DNA of 20,148 nt, from positions 1 to 20,148 of the forward strand of contig JAEOTN010000025.1 in assembly GCA_016839865.1 (NCBI GenBank). Reading direction: 5' to 3'. The position numbers were made by a program, and so were the translations under genes. The notes beneath the pieces were generated by a model. It did no database searches. It saw nothing but the letters and a program-made list of their open reading frames with translations, and was not told the DNA's origin. Source of the stretch: Promethearchaeota archaeon. GTDB taxonomy: Archaea > Asgardarchaeota > Lokiarchaeia > Sigynarchaeales > MK-D1. Shown in pieces: positions 1 to 7,689 of the stretch (its first letter is position 1; every line of letters starts with the position of its first letter).

Positions 1-663
1 AACAGGCACATTGAGGTTCCTTACGTTTTTGAATTTATGTCACCCGAAATACCTACTTATCTTTCGAGATCAAAACCAATCCTCAAAGAAAAATTATTGG
101 ATGCATTCTCAGAAATATTAGCAGAAGCCGTAGTTTTGCATAAACCACCAATTATTCCATATGTCAATGCTGCTGTAGAATGCGTGAAAAAATTAGGATT
201 TAAAGCAGGAATCGTGTCAAATACAGGTTTTACTGGAGGAAAATCTCTTAGAAAAGTGTTAGATCATTATGGAATCTTACATTATTTTGATACTACGATA
301 TTTTCGGATGAAGTGGGATTACAGAAACCCAATCCTAAGATCTTCGAGATATTAACAAATAGGTTGGAACTCGACTCACATGAAATTGTTCACGTGGGAG
401 ACACTATATTTTCAGATATTGTGGGAGCCCGAAAAGCTGGATTACATGAAGGAGTCTTATATTTAGGAGCTTTTGATGATACTTACCAAGAAAGAAACTT
501 AAAGGATGATTTTAAAGAATTTCAACCACGATATGTCATTGATGATTATCGAGATTTTCCAGGAGTATTAGGAGCAATATTGAATGGGAAATCTTCTTAC
601 CATTTAATTCGGAATAAAAAAATGAGGAAAAGATTGGGATTAGATAAAATCGTTAACTCTTAA
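1..663 (+). CDS. HAD-superfamily hydrolase (phosphatase), 5' partial
   Basis: The frame is open from base 1, so the visible 220 codons lack the true N-terminus; the first in-frame ATG at 37 is probably internal. Seen: motif II Ser/Thr in G-I-V-S-N-T-G (Ser codon at 217), motif III Lys in G-L-Q-K-P-N-P (Lys codon at 325) and motif IV in H-V-G-D-T-I-F-S-D (first Asp codon at 400, second five residues on). These are the loops of the HAD phosphatase core. The motif I nucleophile (DxDxT) would lie left of the window. The spacing and the Q-K-P-x-P-x-I-F wording resemble the haloacid dehalogenase/phosphoglycolate phosphatase-like subfamily, whose members hydrolyse small phosphomonoesters in the cytoplasm; the substrate cannot be read here. 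Its last 24 bases overlap the 3' end of the convergent nitroreductase gene. Family confident, substrate unknown. Confidence 0.87.
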   Translation, partial: NRHIEVPYVFEFMSPEIPTYLSRSKPILKEKLLDAFSEILAEAVVLHKPPIIPYVNAAVECVKKLGFKAGIVSNTGFTGGKSLRKVLDHYGILHYFDTTIFSDEVGLQKPNPKIFEILTNRLELDSHEIVHVGDTIFSDIVGARKAGLHEGVLYLGAFDDTYQERNLKDDFKEFQPRYVIDDYRDFPGVLGAILNGKSSYHLIRNKKMRKRLGLDKIVNS

Positions 664-1404
664 GAATCCACTTTTCTCCAGACGTTGATAAAACGTTCTA
701 ATTTTTTCGTTTGGTTCGGTAATTGACCATTTTCCAAAATAATATCCGAGAGCATGCTTGAATCCAGCTTTCGCAATTTGTTCAGGAGTTACAAAACTCA
801 AGTGATTATCTGGATCGTCATAGTCTAAAATCTGTTCAGTTAATTCCTCATCTGTAAGTGGATGGTAGGTATCATAATGAATAATCCCTTTTGTTATACG
901 ACCTTTCAATGGTTTAGGGGGCTCATCTGAATATCCCAGAGCTAATGATAAAAATGGAAAACATAACTTCTCAGGTAAGTCAAATTCTTTATATATCTCC
1001 TCGAAATTACCTCTATGCAAACTTGAGGTAAAAAGTGAGTCAATTCCCAGAGATTTCGCAGCTAGAGCTGCATTTTGGGCAGCCAACATAGCGTCCATGC
1101 TACTCATTGTAAATCCACGAAGTCCATCAATTGAACTTTCAATATCAAAATCAAGGTGTTTTGCTAGACTTACCCATCGGTGAAAATCGACTAAGAATAT
1201 CAGAGCTTTATTTGATGCATAAAAATACTTTTTCAATAATTTTGGTTCACTCACAACAATTATGGAATATACTTGCCGATTTCCCGAGTTCCCAGCCCGA
1301 ATTGATGCATTTAATATCTGATCAAGAAAGTCTTTCGATATTTCTTTGGTGCTGAATTTTCTTACCGAATGAAGTTCATTTATCGTTTTTAATGTTTCAT
1401 TCAT
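640..1404 (-). CDS. Nitroreductase-family FMN-dependent oxidoreductase
   Basis: This 254-residue protein has the layout of the nitroreductase fold. S-V-R-K-F at residues 13-17 corresponds to the usual S-x-R-x-F that binds the FMN phosphate. R-A-G-N-S-G-N-R-Q (near 37-45) matches the A-P-S-x-x-N-x-Q flavin loop. The helix A-A-Q-N-A-A-L-A-A-K-S-L-G-I-D-S is followed by a late L-A-L-G-Y motif before a P-P-K-P-L segment. Family members are usually dimers that use NAD(P)H to reduce nitro-compounds, quinones or flavins, or catalyse ring oxidations; the substrate cannot be assigned. About 60 residues beyond the L-G-Y motif form a C-terminal extension. It is transcribed divergently from the flavodoxin/ferredoxin gene with 91 bases between the starts, so the two redox proteins could share a control region; that is inference. 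Start is an ATG without a clear ribosome binding site. Confidence 0.88.
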   Translation of the reverse strand: MNETLKTINELHSVRKFSTKEISKDFLDQILNASIRAGNSGNRQVYSIIVVSEPKLLKKYFYASNKALIFLVDFHRWVSLAKHLDFDIESSIDGLRGFTMSSMDAMLAAQNAALAAKSLGIDSLFTSSLHRGNFEEIYKEFDLPEKLCFPFLSLALGYSDEPPKPLKGRITKGIIHYDTYHPLTDEELTEQILDYDDPDNHLSFVTPEQIAKAGFKHALGYYFGKWSITEPNEKIRTFYQRLEKSGFLRVNDFI

Positions 1405-1495
1405 GGTGCTTCATTTTTCCATTTGATTACGAAACACATAATTCATTTAACTATTAATAGATTACAAAAATTCAGACAAATAGAGGATTAAGTAA

Positions 1496-2332
1496 ATGAA
1501 AATATCAATTTTCTACTTCTCAGGTACAGGAAATACATGGTGGGTAAGTCAAGAGTTCGGAAAAATCGCAACTGAACGAAATCACGTAGTTAAACTCTAC
1601 AATATTGAGCACGCTGATGATTTTGATATAAAAACTGTAGTCCTTGATTCAGATATACTAGGTATTGCATATCCAATTTATGGCTCAACATATCCAAATA
1701 TAATGAAGAGTTTTTTAGAGGAGCTCGTAAAAGCATCAGATTCCATCCCAACTGATCAGAAACCTCCATATTTCGTCCTTACCTCTATGATGATCTTTTC
1801 TGGGGATGGAGCTGTAATGCCAGATAAGTATCTTAAAAATGGAAATTTTGCTCTTAGATGGGCTTTAAATATACCAATATCATCAAATATCAGTGTACCA
1901 GGTTTTAGAATGAACCCAGCTCCTGAGAATCGCGTTAAAAAACGCAAGATCAAGGCAAAAAAGAACTTAGAAAATTTTCTGAATAAAATGGAGAAAAATA
2001 AGAAAAGCATCCAAATTCAATGGTTTTTCTTAGGGAGATTTCTTGGATGGACTCAAAGAGTATTTTTAAAGAGAGCAGTTGATGCCGTGCTAAATTATTC
2101 AGTTGATACAGATATCTGTATTAAATGTCTCAAATGTGTTAAAGAATGTCCGGTGGAAAACATTCTTTATGATGAAATATCAGAAGAATTCACCTTTTTA
2201 GACAAGTGTATATGGTGTATGCGGTGTTATAACTTCTGTCCAACCCAAGCTGTATTAATTAAAAATCAATATTGTGATCCTAAGAAATTTAGGCGATTGA
2301 AACCGATTTCCACCGAATATAAAATAAAATAA
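1496..2332 (+). CDS. EFR1-type flavodoxin plus 2x[4Fe-4S] ferredoxin electron carrier
   Basis: The N-terminal half is flavodoxin-like. The FMN phosphate loop S-G-T-G-N-T at residues 9-14 follows a short beta strand, and a G-I-A-Y-P-I-Y-G stretch further in fits a second flavin loop. The C-terminus carries two 4Cys clusters: Cys208, 211, 214 and 218 (followed by Pro), and Cys238, 241, 244 and 248 (followed by Pro), the bacterial-type 8Fe-8S ferredoxin arrangement. This architecture is that of the EFR1 family of ferrodoxins, found in anaerobic bacteria and archaea and presumed to pass electrons between low-potential carriers and a flavin in the cytoplasm. A-G-A-G-G-A lies 8 bases before the ATG (1482-1487), a reasonable ribosome binding site. 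It ends 15 bases short of the convergent 7-TM gene's stop. Physiological partners cannot be read from sequence; the divergent nitroreductase is one candidate. Confidence 0.9.
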   Translation: MKISIFYFSGTGNTWWVSQEFGKIATERNHVVKLYNIEHADDFDIKTVVLDSDILGIAYPIYGSTYPNIMKSFLEELVKASDSIPTDQKPPYFVLTSMMIFSGDGAVMPDKYLKNGNFALRWALNIPISSNISVPGFRMNPAPENRVKKRKIKAKKNLENFLNKMEKNKKSIQIQWFFLGRFLGWTQRVFLKRAVDAVLNYSVDTDICIKCLKCVKECPVENILYDEISEEFTFLDKCIWCMRCYNFCPTQAVLIKNQYCDPKKFRRLKPISTEYKIK

Positions 2333-2347
2333 AAACGAATTAAGGGA

Positions 2348-3118
2348 TTATCTCTCAACTTTTGGTTGTTGTTGCCTCCGAGTTCCAAGCCAGAGTAAAA
2401 CTACAGCCGGTAATACTAATGCACTAGAATAGAAGAAAACAGTACTGAATCCAGGAGTGTTGTCTTGGATCAGTTGCCAGTTGTTAAGAAATCCACCTAC
2501 CATAATCCAGTCAAAGAAAATAATTGCAATAATTGAACTGATATATTTTCGTTTCAGTTTTTTATCACTGAATTTTCGATAAATCTTGAACACTACAATC
2601 AAAGTTATAACAAACAGCCCCTGTGCTAGAATTATTGCATAAAGGGTAAACATAGTTGACCAAACTGGAATCCCGGTACCACCGATAATAGGATCATCTT
2701 GAAGTCCAGGAGTATCTGGTCCGTAATCCCATTGTACTCCATTATAACCAGTAAAATAATCAATCCAAAATACTCCTGAACATGCAATCGCCCATAAAAT
2801 CACGTATAATACAGCTCGACCATGTGTGAAGATGGTTTGACTTTTATTTATGATGATATTGAAAATCAGTAGGAAAACGATACCGAACATTGTAAAGAAT
2901 ACAGTACCACGATTCATCCATGGATTCAGAACAGGATCGTTAAGAGCGCGGTAAGCTATGTTTATTATCAGTCCTAAGGCTGTAAAGAAGTAAAACAAAA
3001 AGAAATTTCTATTAATCCTATTTTTTGGGTTACGTGCTAGGACAATACAGGCTATAGTTAGTGTTATTACCACCATAAAGCCATAAATGGCAAATACTTG
3101 AATAAGAGCAGCATCCAT
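2348..3118 (-). CDS. Seven-transmembrane protein of unknown function (sensor-like)
   Basis: The 256-residue product has seven hydrophobic segments at about 6-28, 38-57, 72-91, 102-121, 155-178, 191-212 and 224-245, with nothing substantial before or after. Positive charges fall in loops 1, 3 and 5 and in the C-terminal tail (R-N-P-K-N-R; Y-R-K-F-S-D-K-K-L-K-R-K; R-R-Q-Q-Q-P-K), so the positive-inside rule gives N-terminus out, C-terminus in. The loop between helices 4 and 5 (about 122-154) is the largest, rich in Gly, Pro, Asp and Trp, and would face outside. This looks like the 7-TM input module found at the N-terminus of some histidine kinases, but no kinase or other output domain follows. 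I chose the ATG at 3118; a GTG three codons upstream (3127) is the alternative. No function is assigned. Confidence 0.8.
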   Translation of the reverse strand: MDAALIQVFAIYGFMVVITLTIACIVLARNPKNRINRNFFLFYFFTALGLIINIAYRALNDPVLNPWMNRGTVFFTMFGIVFLLIFNIIINKSQTIFTHGRAVLYVILWAIACSGVFWIDYFTGYNGVQWDYGPDTPGLQDDPIIGGTGIPVWSTMFTLYAIILAQGLFVITLIVVFKIYRKFSDKKLKRKYISSIIAIIFFDWIMVGGFLNNWQLIQDNTPGFSTVFFYSSALVLPAVVLLWLGTRRQQQPKVER

Positions 3119-3269
3119 AAGGTTCACAATAGTTTAGTGTTTCTTTAATTATATTAGAATAATTGGACATTTTCAACCTAAAGAGTTTATGCGAGATCAA
3201 ATTCAGATTTTATTGACATTTCTAACTTCCACTATCATTCTTTTAAAACACGTAAAAATAGCATAACTA

Positions 3270-4367
3270 ATGGGATTAGATGAGATTGTTCTGTTTATTC
3301 ACGCAAGTGATTTACATTTAGGACGATTTCAATACACCAATCCCATACGAACATTAGATTATTTCAATGCATTCAAAGATCTACTAATTGCAGGTCAAAA
3401 TGTTGATTTCATTCTTTTAGCGGGAGATGTGTTCAATTCCATTGATTTACTTCCATATTATTTTTCAAAATCCATTGAAATCTTGAAAGACTTCCATAAA
3501 AAAACCAATAATTCTATTCCTGTTATTGCAATTGAGGGTAATCATGACATACGTAGTTTTTCTCGAGGAAAAAAAATAGAAGAAAATCTATCTTGGTTAC
3601 ATGTACTAGCAAATTTAGGGTTAATCACGCTTTTAAGAGCACCATTAGAGGACCCTGATAGAAATAATAATCCCATCCAAATAAAAGATGTTAAGATCTA
3701 TGGTAATACCTATTGTGGAGAGAGAATTGATGAGAATTTAAAGTATATATTGAGAAATATCCGATCGAATGGGAGTTTTAATATTCTAATTAATCATTTT
3801 GGGATTGAGGGGCAAATGAAAGGCGTTCCAGGTCAATTAAAATATAAATTAGATCCTTACATGAAAGCACGTATTAATTACTTAGGATTAGGGCATTTTC
3901 ATAAGCAGTTTGTATTAGATAATTACATCTTTAATCCAGGTTGCTTAACTCCCGCCTGCCTATCCGATTTCAGTCTACCTCATGGATATTTTCTGGTAGA
4001 AGTCACTAAGAATAGAGCCTACAATGTTAACTTAACACGAAAAAAACTGTTAGAACGAAAAATCCTATGGAAATCGTTGATCTATCCATCAAAACCAAAG
4101 ACCAAAATGAAATTATTCCAAGATATTGCTGGTAGGATACATAAAAAACACATAATACCCTATCAATCTCAATCATTATCCACTCAAGATATTTCTACTC
4201 CAGTATTGTGTCTAACAATTCGTTCTCCCTCAGGTTCGATGCTATCTGCGGCAGTAAAAAAGGAGTTAAGAGCATTTTTATTAAAAATTTTTAATGTAGT
4301 AGAGGTTCACATCTTTCAGAAGCCAATTAATTACAAACCAATCGGAAATTTCTTTCAATTCAGCTAA
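3270..4367 (+). CDS. Mre11/SbcD-like metallophosphoesterase nuclease
   Basis: All five calcineurin-like phosphoesterase motifs are present in order: D14-L-H16-L-G, G52-D53-V-F, G-N91-H92-D, N-H176-F-G and G-H209-F-H211. These residues bind two Mn ions in Mre11 and SbcD nucleases, which process DNA double-strand-break ends with the Rad50/SbcC ATPase. The 365-residue length and the capping C-terminal part after residue about 230 fit that family. After G-D-V-F this protein has Asn56, where Pyrococcus Mre11 has His and E. coli SbcD has Asp. No Rad50/SbcC homologue lies beside it in this window, so it may be a paralogue working alone or with a distant partner. The start is an ATG with no visible ribosome binding site. 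A generic DNA repair exonuclease call is safe; orthology to Mre11 itself is not certain. Confidence 0.83.
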   Translation: MGLDEIVLFIHASDLHLGRFQYTNPIRTLDYFNAFKDLLIAGQNVDFILLAGDVFNSIDLLPYYFSKSIEILKDFHKKTNNSIPVIAIEGNHDIRSFSRGKKIEENLSWLHVLANLGLITLLRAPLEDPDRNNNPIQIKDVKIYGNTYCGERIDENLKYILRNIRSNGSFNILINHFGIEGQMKGVPGQLKYKLDPYMKARINYLGLGHFHKQFVLDNYIFNPGCLTPACLSDFSLPHGYFLVEVTKNRAYNVNLTRKKLLERKILWKSLIYPSKPKTKMKLFQDIAGRIHKKHIIPYQSQSLSTQDISTPVLCLTIRSPSGSMLSAAVKKELRAFLLKIFNVVEVHIFQKPINYKPIGNFFQFS

Positions 4368-4482
4368 GTAGACTAAAGCTTTTATGAAAAGAATATCTTT
4401 GAAATTTCTCAACTCGGTGTTCTATCTTTTGCTAATTATTAAACAAAAGTTCTAATTTTACCGAATGTGTTAGAGTTTTAAG

Positions 4483-4522
4483 CATGGATTGATAACCATG
4501 TTTAGATCTTCCTAGAAGATCT
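4483..4522. promoter_or_regulatory. Two tandem palindromes, candidate operator
   Basis: AGATCTTCCTAGAAGATCT at 4504-4522 is a perfect inverted repeat (8-bp arms, 3-base centre). Three bases upstream, CATGG at 4483-4487 and CCATG at 4496-4500 form a second, looser palindrome with an 8-base centre. The two centres are about 21-22 bp apart, two helical turns. They sit 47 bp before the ATG of a two-winged-helix protein and next to an A/T-rich TATA-like stretch at 4526-4545. Winged-helix dimers bind such palindromes, so autoregulation is an attractive inference. A transcribed hairpin is the alternative. Confidence 0.5.
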
Positions 4523-4569
4523 GGAATTTTTTAATAAAAATAAAATTTTCAACGTTGCTGTGAAATAAT

Positions 4570-5214
4570 ATGAGAACATCGAAGAGATTCATTCGGCAGC
4601 TGGCAATCGCTATTTTAATTAGCGTGTCCATGGTGTCGATATCGGGAGCTGGTACTACTAAGAAATACTCCCGAAGTGGCTATGGTACTAGCGACGTTCT
4701 AACACAAGGCACTAGAAATGCAATTTACGAAAATATCCAAAAAAACGAAGGCACTCATTTTCGTAAAATTTGTCGAGATCTCGACAAAAAGGCAGGAGTC
4801 GTACAGTATCATATATCAATATTAGAGAAAAAAGGTTTAGTTAAGAGTATCCAGAATGGGCGATACAAATGCTTCTTCGTCACACAAAAAGGTCGTGACC
4901 CTACAAGAATTTTTGAGAAAAAAGACGAACTCTCGTTTGAACAGAAGCAACGTCGCCAAGAAGTTATTGCAGCGACAAAGAAAGAAACACCAAAGAAGAT
5001 TATTAGCCATCTAAGTCAAAATCCTAACTCAAGTCACCAACAAATTGCTGAAATTTGTGGTGTTACACCACAAGCCATCACCTTCCACTGTCAGCGATTA
5101 CAGGGATTGGAGTTGATCAGCTCTTACAAAGTGGGACGTCAAAAGTTTTATGTATTGACTGAGGATGTAGCTCAGCTTATGCCATATCTATCTTTGGCGT
5201 TAAATCTGAAATAA
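4570..5214 (+). CDS. Two-domain winged-helix protein with N-terminal hydrophobic segment
   Basis: Residues 1-10 are basic (R2, K5, R6, R9), residues 11-28 are hydrophobic, and a Gly/Ser/Lys-rich linker follows: the pattern of a signal peptide or membrane anchor. Two winged-helix domains come next, at about 48-106 (recognition helix around A-G-V-V-Q-Y-H-I-S-I-L-E-K-K-G-L, then a wing ending Y-K-C-F-F-V-T) and about 141-198 (C-G-V-T-P-Q-A-I-T-F-H-C-Q-R-L, then R-Q-K-F-Y-V-L-T). Both resemble archaeal ArsR/MarR-like helix-turn-helix regulators. An in-frame ATG at 4630 would remove the hydrophobic part and give a soluble 194-residue regulator, but no ribosome binding site favours either start. 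Paired palindromes lie just upstream. The final 38 bases overlap the convergent dihydrouridine synthase gene. A DNA-binding regulator is likely; its cellular location is open. Confidence 0.75.
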   Translation: MRTSKRFIRQLAIAILISVSMVSISGAGTTKKYSRSGYGTSDVLTQGTRNAIYENIQKNEGTHFRKICRDLDKKAGVVQYHISILEKKGLVKSIQNGRYKCFFVTQKGRDPTRIFEKKDELSFEQKQRRQEVIAATKKETPKKIISHLSQNPNSSHQQIAEICGVTPQAITFHCQRLQGLELISSYKVGRQKFYVLTEDVAQLMPYLSLALNLK

Positions 5215-6238
5215 ATCGTGAACTGAAAATATAATCGAGAAGTTCACTCAATTTTTTTATTTTTCCTATTTTTTCTCGGATTTTGGCACAATTATATGCA
5301 CCTTTCATCATCCAGATCGCATTGCGTTTCAATTCTACAAGCTTAAACTTGTCATTATTGTAATATTTCCCGAGTTGTTCAATTGAATCAAGCAGAATTC
5401 TCATATGTCCTTGAATCAAAATAGGCGCATTTGGTTCTCTATTTACATTTAATTCTTGGTAGAATTCTTCAATTGTAGCGTTTACAAAGGTAGTTGGAAC
5501 TTTAAGGGAATCCCTAAAGGTAGTTGGGAATCCCATTGCAGCACGTCCAATCATAATTGCATCAACATTGGTGATTTTTTTCATTAATTCATATGTATTA
5601 GAATTGAATACATCCCCATTGCCGACAACAGGTATATTAACGATTTTCTTTGCCAGTTTTATACTCTCAATATCTACAACACCAGAATATCCTTGTTTAG
5701 CTAAACGACCATGAACTGTTAGGAATGCAGCACCCTCATTTTCCACCATTTTTACAATGTGCTCGAATCCCTCTTTGGTGTCCCATCCTGTTCGGATTTT
5801 TACGGAAACGGGTTTATTTGAAAGTCTCAGTGTTGATTGGATAAGATACTGCAGATCATTAAAGCGGTGGGGTTTCATTAAAGAAGCCCCTCCACCCGAA
5901 TTACATGTATGTCTAGCTGGACACCCTGAATTAATATCAATTACCGAAAAATTGTAGGAATTTAGTATCTCTAAAGCATCTTTTATAGTTTCATAAGATT
6001 TTCCACTTCCACAAATTTGCACACTACTGGGAGTATTTTTTTCTGCAAATTCAAGAACAGGTCTAATTGTTTTCGGAGCTTGAGAAATTTGATTAATAAA
6101 TACCATAGGCATGCTGTAAAAACCCATTCCACCATAATATTGGATCATTTGAACATAACTGGGGGTTGTTACATCCATCATAGGGGCAAGAAGAAGGTCG
6201 GTAGAAAGGGTGAGAGGACCGAGTTTTACAGATGTCAT
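5177..6238 (-). CDS. dus: tRNA-dihydrouridine synthase (Dus family)
   Basis: The enzyme uses FMN and NADPH to reduce uridines in the tRNA D-loop (COG0042). Seen: the opening L-L-A-P-M-M-D-V-T (residues 15-23) that shapes the FMN pocket; D-I-N-S-G-C-P-A-R with catalytic Cys106; V-K-I-R-T-G-W near 146-152 with Lys147 and Arg149; T-V-H-G-R at 174-178 with His176; V-G-N-G-D at 205-209; and I-G-R-A-A-M-G for the phosphate. These are the conserved Dus TIM-barrel elements, and 353 residues is the usual length. Which tRNA position it modifies is not readable. The ATG at 6238 has A-A-G-G-T about seven bases upstream. The 3' end overlaps the convergent winged-helix gene, and the divergent GH20-like gene begins within 70 bases. 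Confidence 0.93.
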   Translation of the reverse strand: MTSVKLGPLTLSTDLLLAPMMDVTTPSYVQMIQYYGGMGFYSMPMVFINQISQAPKTIRPVLEFAEKNTPSSVQICGSGKSYETIKDALEILNSYNFSVIDINSGCPARHTCNSGGGASLMKPHRFNDLQYLIQSTLRLSNKPVSVKIRTGWDTKEGFEHIVKMVENEGAAFLTVHGRLAKQGYSGVVDIESIKLAKKIVNIPVVGNGDVFNSNTYELMKKITNVDAIMIGRAAMGFPTTFRDSLKVPTTFVNATIEEFYQELNVNREPNAPILIQGHMRILLDSIEQLGKYYNNDKFKLVELKRNAIWMMKGAYNCAKIREKIGKIKKLSELLDYIFSSRFISDLTPKIDMA

Positions 6239-6303
6239 TGAATTTACCTTATTTCATGACATTAACCCAAAAAATTAAAATTTTTTTCCATAAATCCATC
6301 AGT

Positions 6304-7530
6304 ATGGAGACTTTGGTGAAAAAAGAGTTTTGGATACAGCCGAAACCAAAATTTTTAGACATTAAACTTAACGAATCTGGTATCACTCTTTCTTCACTAT
6401 TGACAATTTATGTAAGCAAATACAAAATCAAGGATAATGCTTTGCTTCTTTCTTCTAAATTTAATAAGCATTTCAATACATTTCTTAACGCTATACCTAT
6501 CCGTGACAGCACAATTGATGAGAAATGGGGAGAACACTACTTTTTTACTGTTATCACATCGGAAACACAGTATGATTCCCAAATAAAACCAGTAATAAAT
6601 GAGAAGTTGGAGAAACATATTGCGAAATTTGATGAAATACTAGATAATTGCTGTTATGATATACACCCCAATAAATTAAAGTCCAGTCTTTCGCTAAATG
6701 AAACGTATTATATCGACATGTCAGAAGGAGCGATTTGGATTATCTCTACAACAACTCGAGGATTTCATCATGGCATTCAAACTGTAATTCAGATTATTGA
6801 GCACGCTTTATTCCAGCTTGAAATAAATGAAGGATATATTACACTACCCCGATTGACTGTGGTAGATTTTCCTGGACATAAGTATAGAGGTATCTCTATA
6901 GACGTAACGAAACTAAAACTTACAACAGATTACTTAACAGAAATTGTTCCATTTTTTACTAAATTCAAGATAAATCATATCATATTTGTTTACTCCGGAG
7001 AATTCCCAGAATCTAATGAAAATAAAAGAAAATTAGTAGATGTATGTAAATTCCATCAACTTATTCCTAAGTTCTTGCTTAAATCAGATATTGAGTTGGA
7101 TGATAATTTAGCTATGGTAAATGTTATTTGTGATTATAGAATCAATATACCGAATTATAGCCAAACAATTGAAGCAATTGCTGCAAACTCCAACAAGGAG
7201 GGAATTCTTATCTCCATTCCAGAGGATTGGAATTACTCATTTGATCTATTTCTTCTTGGATTCCCTCTATTTGCTGAAATCTTATGGAACAATTATCCCC
7301 TATCTTTAGAGAAATGGATTCTTCATACACAAACAACGCGCTTGAATTTATTCGAATGTAGGTTAAGTGAAAAGGAACAAGATTTCTCAAAAATATTTGA
7401 AGTGCCATCTAATACTCAGGAGATAAGTTCAGTACTTTCTTTATTAGAAATTCTTAGGAACAATGCTTATGAAAATGAAAACCTCCTCACAGCGCTGGTA
7501 AAGGCTCTTTCAGCATATATAACTGCCTAA
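6304..7530 (+). CDS. GH20-like protein lacking the catalytic residues
   Basis: The 408-residue product looks like a truncated relative of family 20 beta-hexosaminidases. Residues about 9-180 resemble the alpha/beta domain that precedes the barrel in such enzymes, ending in the helix R-G-F-H-H-G-I-Q-T-V-I-Q-I (compare the usual G-x-x-x-G-x-Q-T-L-x-Q). Then come L-P-R-L-T-V-V-D-F-P and Y-R-G-I-S-I-D-V, matching the first barrel strand (R-G-x-x-L-D-V). The expected R-H-F that follows is replaced by T-K-L-K, the catalytic Asp-Glu pair strand is not found, and only about 220 residues remain where a full barrel needs about 350. It is therefore probably a non-catalytic or divergent protein; no signal peptide is evident. 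I prefer the ATG at 6304. ATGs at 6256 and 6232 are possible, but the latter overlaps the divergent dus start. Confidence 0.6.
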   Translation: METLVKKEFWIQPKPKFLDIKLNESGITLSSLLTIYVSKYKIKDNALLLSSKFNKHFNTFLNAIPIRDSTIDEKWGEHYFFTVITSETQYDSQIKPVINEKLEKHIAKFDEILDNCCYDIHPNKLKSSLSLNETYYIDMSEGAIWIISTTTRGFHHGIQTVIQIIEHALFQLEINEGYITLPRLTVVDFPGHKYRGISIDVTKLKLTTDYLTEIVPFFTKFKINHIIFVYSGEFPESNENKRKLVDVCKFHQLIPKFLLKSDIELDDNLAMVNVICDYRINIPNYSQTIEAIAANSNKEGILISIPEDWNYSFDLFLLGFPLFAEILWNNYPLSLEKWILHTQTTRLNLFECRLSEKEQDFSKIFEVPSNTQEISSVLSLLEILRNNAYENENLLTALVKALSAYITA

Positions 7531-7542
7531 AAAATAATTATC

Positions 7543-7548
7543 TTTTTT
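7543..7548 (+). terminator. T6 tract, probable archaeal-type terminator
   Basis: A run of six T lies 13 bases after the stop of the GH20-like gene, in an A/T-rich context and without a strong hairpin. Archaeal RNA polymerase stops at such U-tracts. It would separate this gene from the repeat-protein gene 140 bases on. Confidence 0.4.
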
Positions 7549-7689
7549 GTTGAGATTTGTCGGATCTCTCATTTTATGTGATTTATTGGTGAATAATTAA
7601 CGTATGAATTAAGATTCTACCCCATCAGAGCATTAAACATATATGATCGTTTCACTTTTAATAAAGACATAAAAAAAAGGGTATGAACA

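Noticed and set aside
7552..7568. GAGAT/ATCTC inverted repeat after the GH20-like gene
   Set aside because: Arms of only 5 bp with a 7-base loop, located after rather than before the T-tract, so not a convincing terminator or operator.
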